A stretch of 7,840 bases of DNA from an uncultured Lachnospiraceae bacterium (lineage in GTDB: Bacteria; Bacillota; Clostridia; Lachnospirales; Lachnospiraceae), in contig CADCPL010000125.1 of assembly GCA_902803305.1 (NCBI GenBank), positions 1 through 7,840 on the forward strand, written 5' to 3'. Both the position numbers and the translations under genes were made by a program. Shown in pieces: positions 5,516 through 7,840 of this stretch (the stretch's first letter is position 1; each line of letters begins with the position of its first letter). The notes beneath the pieces were generated by a model. The model was given only the letters and a program-made list of their open reading frames with translations. It was not told where the DNA came from and ran no database searches.

Positions 5516-6961
5516 TTGAAAAAAAGCATCAAAAAAATGAAAAAAATATCAAAGATAAATGAAAATGTGACGGCAGCTGCTGCGGCGATCATTTTGTCGG
5601 CGGTCTTTCTGTCACTTGTGTGGAACAATAACGTTTGGATGGACGAAGCGTTTACCGCATCGCTGGTCCATACGGATATTGCCGGCGTGATCAAGCGGTC
5701 CATGGCCGACACGCTCCCGCCGCTCTACAACATCCTGCTGAAGCTTTCGACGGATCTGTTCGGATACAGTACTTACGTTATGAAGATAACGTCGGTTGTC
5801 CCGATGATACTTACGATCGCGCTCGGTGCAACTACTGTACGGAAACGTTTCGGACTTCGCACGGCGCTTTTGTTCATGATCTTTATAACAGGCATGCCGC
5901 TTATGCTGTACTACGGCGTCGAGATAAGGATGTACAGCCTGGGATTTTTCTTTGCAACGGCTTCCGGTATATATGCGTATGAAGTGATATACGAGCCTAC
6001 GGCGAAAAAATGGACGGCTTTTACGCTCTTTTCGGTCATGGCAGGGTATTCCCACCATTTTGCTTTTGTGACCGTGGCGTTTTCATATCTTTTCCTTCTC
6101 CTGTATTTTATCATTCGAAAGAGGGATATGATAAAAGGGTGGCTTAAATGCCTCCTGGCAACGTTTGTACTTTATCTGCCGTGTCTTATCATAACTCTTA
6201 GGCAGTTCTCGAGGGTCAGCGGATATTTTTCGATGCCGGACATCGATATCCGCATGTTCATTCAGTACTGCCTTTATCCATACACGGTAGGCATGAGGCT
6301 TGCAACGCTGCTGTGCGGCCTTATCATGCTTGCGGCACTTGCTGTATTTGCGTACGGAATGATCCGGGGTAAAAAAAGAGACATCACCGCAATGTATGCA
6401 TTCTGGTGTTTCCTGACTTATTACTTCGTGCTCCTGTTCGGGACCGTAGTATGTCATATAATGAGCGCCAATATTTTTGTCGACAGATATCTGTTCTTTT
6501 CGACCGGACTTTTGTGGCTGTTTGCCGCGATAATGCTTTCGGAGGAAAGATCGTTCATACCGGCTCTTGTTGCCGCACTGGCAGTCGGAATATGCGTATA
6601 TACCGTTGAATGGCAGGTGGAGTATGGAAACACCGCCGATGAGGAGATCGCATTCTTGCGCGAGCACGTGAATGAAGGCGACGTATACTTCAGCATTGGC
6701 GGGCACGAGGAGATGCAGAACTGCATACCGTTTTACACTTATCTTGATAAGGACACAGCCGAGCTTGAGTTCGTATATCCTCTTGAAAAAGCGATCAGTG
6801 TATCGCGGCAGCGTGGTACGAATCTGTGGATAACGGTACTTGACGGTTTTACGCCTTCTGATGAAGAACAGAAGGAGCTTACGGACAATGGCCTTACCAT
6901 GGAAAAAATGGCGGATTTTGATTTTGACAGATACAAATGTGAAATGTATATAGTCAGATGA
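5516..6961 (+). CDS. Multi-pass GT-C type glycosyltransferase (ArnT/PMT-like)
   Basis: A 481-residue membrane protein resembling GT-C enzymes that move a sugar from a polyprenyl-phosphate donor to an acceptor on the outer face of the membrane. After a Lys-rich N-terminus (1-16) and a first TM helix (about 18-36) comes WMDEAFT (41-47), whose D43-E44 is the typical catalytic acidic motif of the first external loop. Further family-like elements are LPPLYNILLK (67-76) and YGVEIRMYSL (133-142, with E136 and R138). About ten hydrophobic helices fill residues 18-370, with DRYLFF in the later part. A soluble tail of about 110 residues, probably external, ends the protein. The start is uncertain: TTG at 5516 gives the longest form, while an in-frame ATG at 5537 removes seven residues; neither has a Shine-Dalgarno site. 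Donor and acceptor are unknown. Expression may come from the promoter shared with yjfB. Confidence 0.82.
   Translation: MKKSIKKMKKISKINENVTAAAAAIILSAVFLSLVWNNNVWMDEAFTASLVHTDIAGVIKRSMADTLPPLYNILLKLSTDLFGYSTYVMKITSVVPMILTIALGATTVRKRFGLRTALLFMIFITGMPLMLYYGVEIRMYSLGFFFATASGIYAYEVIYEPTAKKWTAFTLFSVMAGYSHHFAFVTVAFSYLFLLLYFIIRKRDMIKGWLKCLLATFVLYLPCLIITLRQFSRVSGYFSMPDIDIRMFIQYCLYPYTVGMRLATLLCGLIMLAALAVFAYGMIRGKKRDITAMYAFWCFLTYYFVLLFGTVVCHIMSANIFVDRYLFFSTGLLWLFAAIMLSEERSFIPALVAALAVGICVYTVEWQVEYGNTADEEIAFLREHVNEGDVYFSIGGHEEMQNCIPFYTYLDKDTAELEFVYPLEKAISVSRQRGTNLWITVLDGFTPSDEEQKELTDNGLTMEKMADFDFDRYKCEMYIVR
5519..5546. repeat. Three helically phased A7 tracts
   Basis: A7 runs lie at 5519-5525, 5531-5537 and 5540-5546, with starts 12 and 9 nt apart (mean 10.5, one helical turn). 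Such phasing is known to bend DNA. They lie upstream of the yjfB -10 on its strand, where an UP element would be, and at the same time encode the Lys-rich start of the glycosyltransferase. Confidence 0.6.
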
Positions 6962-6980
6962 TCTTTGTTTGTGAAAAAGT

Positions 6981-7005
6981 GCCAAAAATTGTTTATTTTT
7001 TTGGC
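6981..7005. repeat. AT-rich inverted repeat after the glycosyltransferase gene
   Basis: GCCAAAAA (6981-6988) and TTTTTGGC (6998-7005) are perfect inverted arms around a 9 nt loop, 20 nt after the stop codon at 6961. There is no T-run after the second arm, so it is not a standard intrinsic terminator for the plus strand. It could be a weak terminator or an operator upstream of the CdaR-like gene. Confidence 0.45.
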
Positions 7006-7026
7006 GATATGTATTAGAATAATCGA

Positions 7027-7032
7027 TATAAT
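7027..7032 (+). promoter_or_regulatory. Possible -10 box of the CdaR-like gene
   Basis: A perfect TATAAT lies 58 nt before the ATG at 7091. A second near-match, TAGAAT, is at 7015-7020. The only TTGxxx-like -35 (TTGGCG, 7001-7006) is 20 nt from TATAAT, longer than the usual 16-18, so promoter use is likely but its -35 is unclear and may need an activator. Confidence 0.5.
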
Positions 7033-7051
7033 GTCTGTGGGGGTTACAGAC
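7033..7051 (+). repeat. Leader dyad 1 (GTCTGT ... ACAGAC)
   Basis: Perfect 6-bp inverted arms, GTCTGT at 7033-7038 and ACAGAC at 7046-7051, flank a 7 nt G-rich loop. The element begins directly after the TATAAT box and would cover the transcription start, which fits an operator as well as an RNA hairpin. It is short enough that chance is possible. Confidence 0.45.
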
Positions 7052-7075
7052 TGAACGATCCTTGTTTGGATCAGT
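7050..7075 (+). repeat. Leader dyad 2 just upstream of the ribosome binding site
   Basis: GATCC (7057-7061) and GGATC (7068-7072) pair around a 6 nt T-rich loop. The stem can be extended by ACT (7050-7052) with AGT (7073-7075) across an internal bulge of four bases. It ends 2 nt before the AAAGGAG ribosome binding site at 7078-7084, so it could influence translation of the CdaR-like gene. Confidence 0.4.
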
Positions 7076-7077
7076 AT

Positions 7078-7084
7078 AAAGGAG
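7078..7084 (+). promoter_or_regulatory. Ribosome binding site of the CdaR-like gene
   Basis: AAAGGAG ends 6 nt before the ATG at 7091. It fixes the start of a frame that stays open to the right edge of the window. Confidence 0.8.
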
Positions 7085-7090
7085 AATGGT

Positions 7091-7840
7091 ATGATTTCCA
7101 ATCAAATACTGCAAAGTACCATTGAGGGGCTGAAGGGGATCACCAGAGCGGAACTGGCCGTTATAGATACGGACGGAAAAGTTCTGGCATCTACGTTCAA
7201 AGAGGACATCAACTATCATGATGCGGCCGCCAGCTTTACGGGATCGCCGGCGGACAGCCAGGAGATCTCAGGCTATCAGTTTTTTAAAGTATACGATGAG
7301 CTTCAGATAGAGTATATCCTTGTTGTTCAGGGAACGACGGAGGATACGTACACGGTCGGCAAGATCGCGGCTTTCCAGATACAGAATCTGCTCATCGCAT
7401 ACAAGGAAAGATTCGACAAGGATAACTTTATCAAGAATCTTCTTCTTGATAACCTGTTGCTCGTTGATATCTATACGCGTTCACAGAAGCTTCGGATCGA
7501 AGCGGAGGCCCGCAGGATCATCATCATTGCGGAGACTCCTTCGGCCAAAGAGATCAATGTGATAGAGAGCGTCCGTGCGCATTTCAAGGCAAGGACCAAG
7601 GACTTTATCACGGCGGTTGACGAGAAGGGGATAATAATCGTTCGTGAACTTGCGGCCAATGAGACTTATGAAGATGTTGACAAAGCCGCACATGAGATAC
7701 TTGATTTCGTAAACAAGCAGACCGGAAGGATCTGTCATGTTTCATACGGAACGATCGTAAGTGAGATCCGTGAGGTATCAAGATCATATAAGGAAGCGAG
7801 GATGGCGCTCGATGTCGGAAGGATATTCTTTGACGACAGG
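7091..7840 (+). CDS. CdaR/PucR-family transcriptional regulator, 3' end beyond the window
   Basis: A frame of 250 codons without a stop runs from the ATG at 7091 to the right edge. The protein begins MISNQILQSTIEGLKGITRA, which with the following LAVIDTDGKVLAST (22-35) resembles the N-terminal ligand-sensing domain of sugar-diacid regulators of the CdaR type. Residues about 60-130 contain a helix-rich connector (TVGKIAAFQIQNLLIAYKERF). Residues about 140-250 resemble the GGDEF-like CdaR domain: RRIIIIAE, then IESVRAHF, an IVREL strand, and VSYGTIVSEIREVSRSYKEARMAL, the hallmark block that precedes the C-terminal helix-turn-helix (PucR/HTH_30) in this family. That HTH would lie just beyond the window. 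Relatives bind glycerate or other sugar acids and activate transcription; the ligand here is unknown. The 129 nt leader holds a TATAAT box and two dyads. It is presumably self-standing relative to the glycosyltransferase gene. Confidence 0.85.
   Translation, partial: MISNQILQSTIEGLKGITRAELAVIDTDGKVLASTFKEDINYHDAAASFTGSPADSQEISGYQFFKVYDELQIEYILVVQGTTEDTYTVGKIAAFQIQNLLIAYKERFDKDNFIKNLLLDNLLLVDIYTRSQKLRIEAEARRIIIIAETPSAKEINVIESVRAHFKARTKDFITAVDEKGIIIVRELAANETYEDVDKAAHEILDFVNKQTGRICHVSYGTIVSEIREVSRSYKEARMALDVGRIFFDDR

Noticed and set aside
5505..5540. Flagellar sigma (SigD) promoter for yjfB
   Set aside because: GCCATAT on the minus strand is close to GCCGATAT but lacks a base, and the position 15 nt upstream is TTTT, not TAAA. 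The extended -10 TGTTATAAT is a better match.
6981..7005. Inverted repeat as a Rho-independent terminator of the glycosyltransferase gene
   Set aside because: The stem is AT-rich and no T-run follows the second arm, so it lacks the hallmark of an intrinsic terminator; it is kept only as an inverted repeat.
6083..7219. Long open frame (378 codons) on the minus strand opposite the glycosyltransferase
   Set aside because: It is antisense to a well-supported membrane protein gene, its translation is rich in Arg, His, Tyr and Lys without family motifs, and it runs across the CdaR leader and start. It looks like a frame shadow.

Overview
The window looks like the chromosome of a fermentative, anaerobic Bacillota, most likely a Lachnospiraceae-type (rumen or gut) bacterium. 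The evidence is a ferredoxin-linked 2-oxoacid oxidoreductase of the PorAB type, a CvfB/YitL-like RNA-binding protein, a YjfB-family small protein, a cytoplasmic GH43 glycosidase and a CdaR/PucR-type regulator. Strong AAGGAGG ribosome binding sites and heavy use of AGA/AGG (Arg) and ATA (Ile) codons agree with this. The assignment rests on gene content and codon habit only. Both window edges cut through genes.

Bases 1-5255 form a tightly packed six-gene, plus-strand block: porA (3' end), porB, a CbiE/CbiT-like protein with a degenerate SAM-binding loop, a CvfB-like S1/winged-helix protein, a CPBP membrane protease with a GTG start, and a GH43 glycosidase. Gaps are 3, 10 and 10 nt, followed by overlaps of 4 and 8 nt, so co-transcription is likely. 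PorA and PorB are the catalytic core of one enzyme. The other four have no obvious shared pathway with it, and no corrin-pathway gene is visible beside the CbiE/T-like one.

Bases 5270-5461 hold a small convergent minus-strand gene of the YjfB (putative motility protein) family. It is transcribed from an extended -10 promoter in the short divergent gap that it shares with a plus-strand multi-pass GT-C type glycosyltransferase (5516-6961). The start of the glycosyltransferase lies inside the yjfB promoter region, over three helically phased A7 tracts.

Bases 6962-7090 are a non-coding leader containing an AT-rich inverted repeat, a TATAAT box and two small dyads. They precede a CdaR/PucR-type transcriptional regulator that starts at 7091 and runs off the right edge before its expected HTH domain.

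No tRNA, rRNA, CRISPR, insertion sequence or phage gene was seen. The most unusual item is the CbiE/T-like protein: its fold-level similarity to precorrin methyltransferases is readable, but its glycine-rich SAM loop is lost and it sits directly behind porAB.
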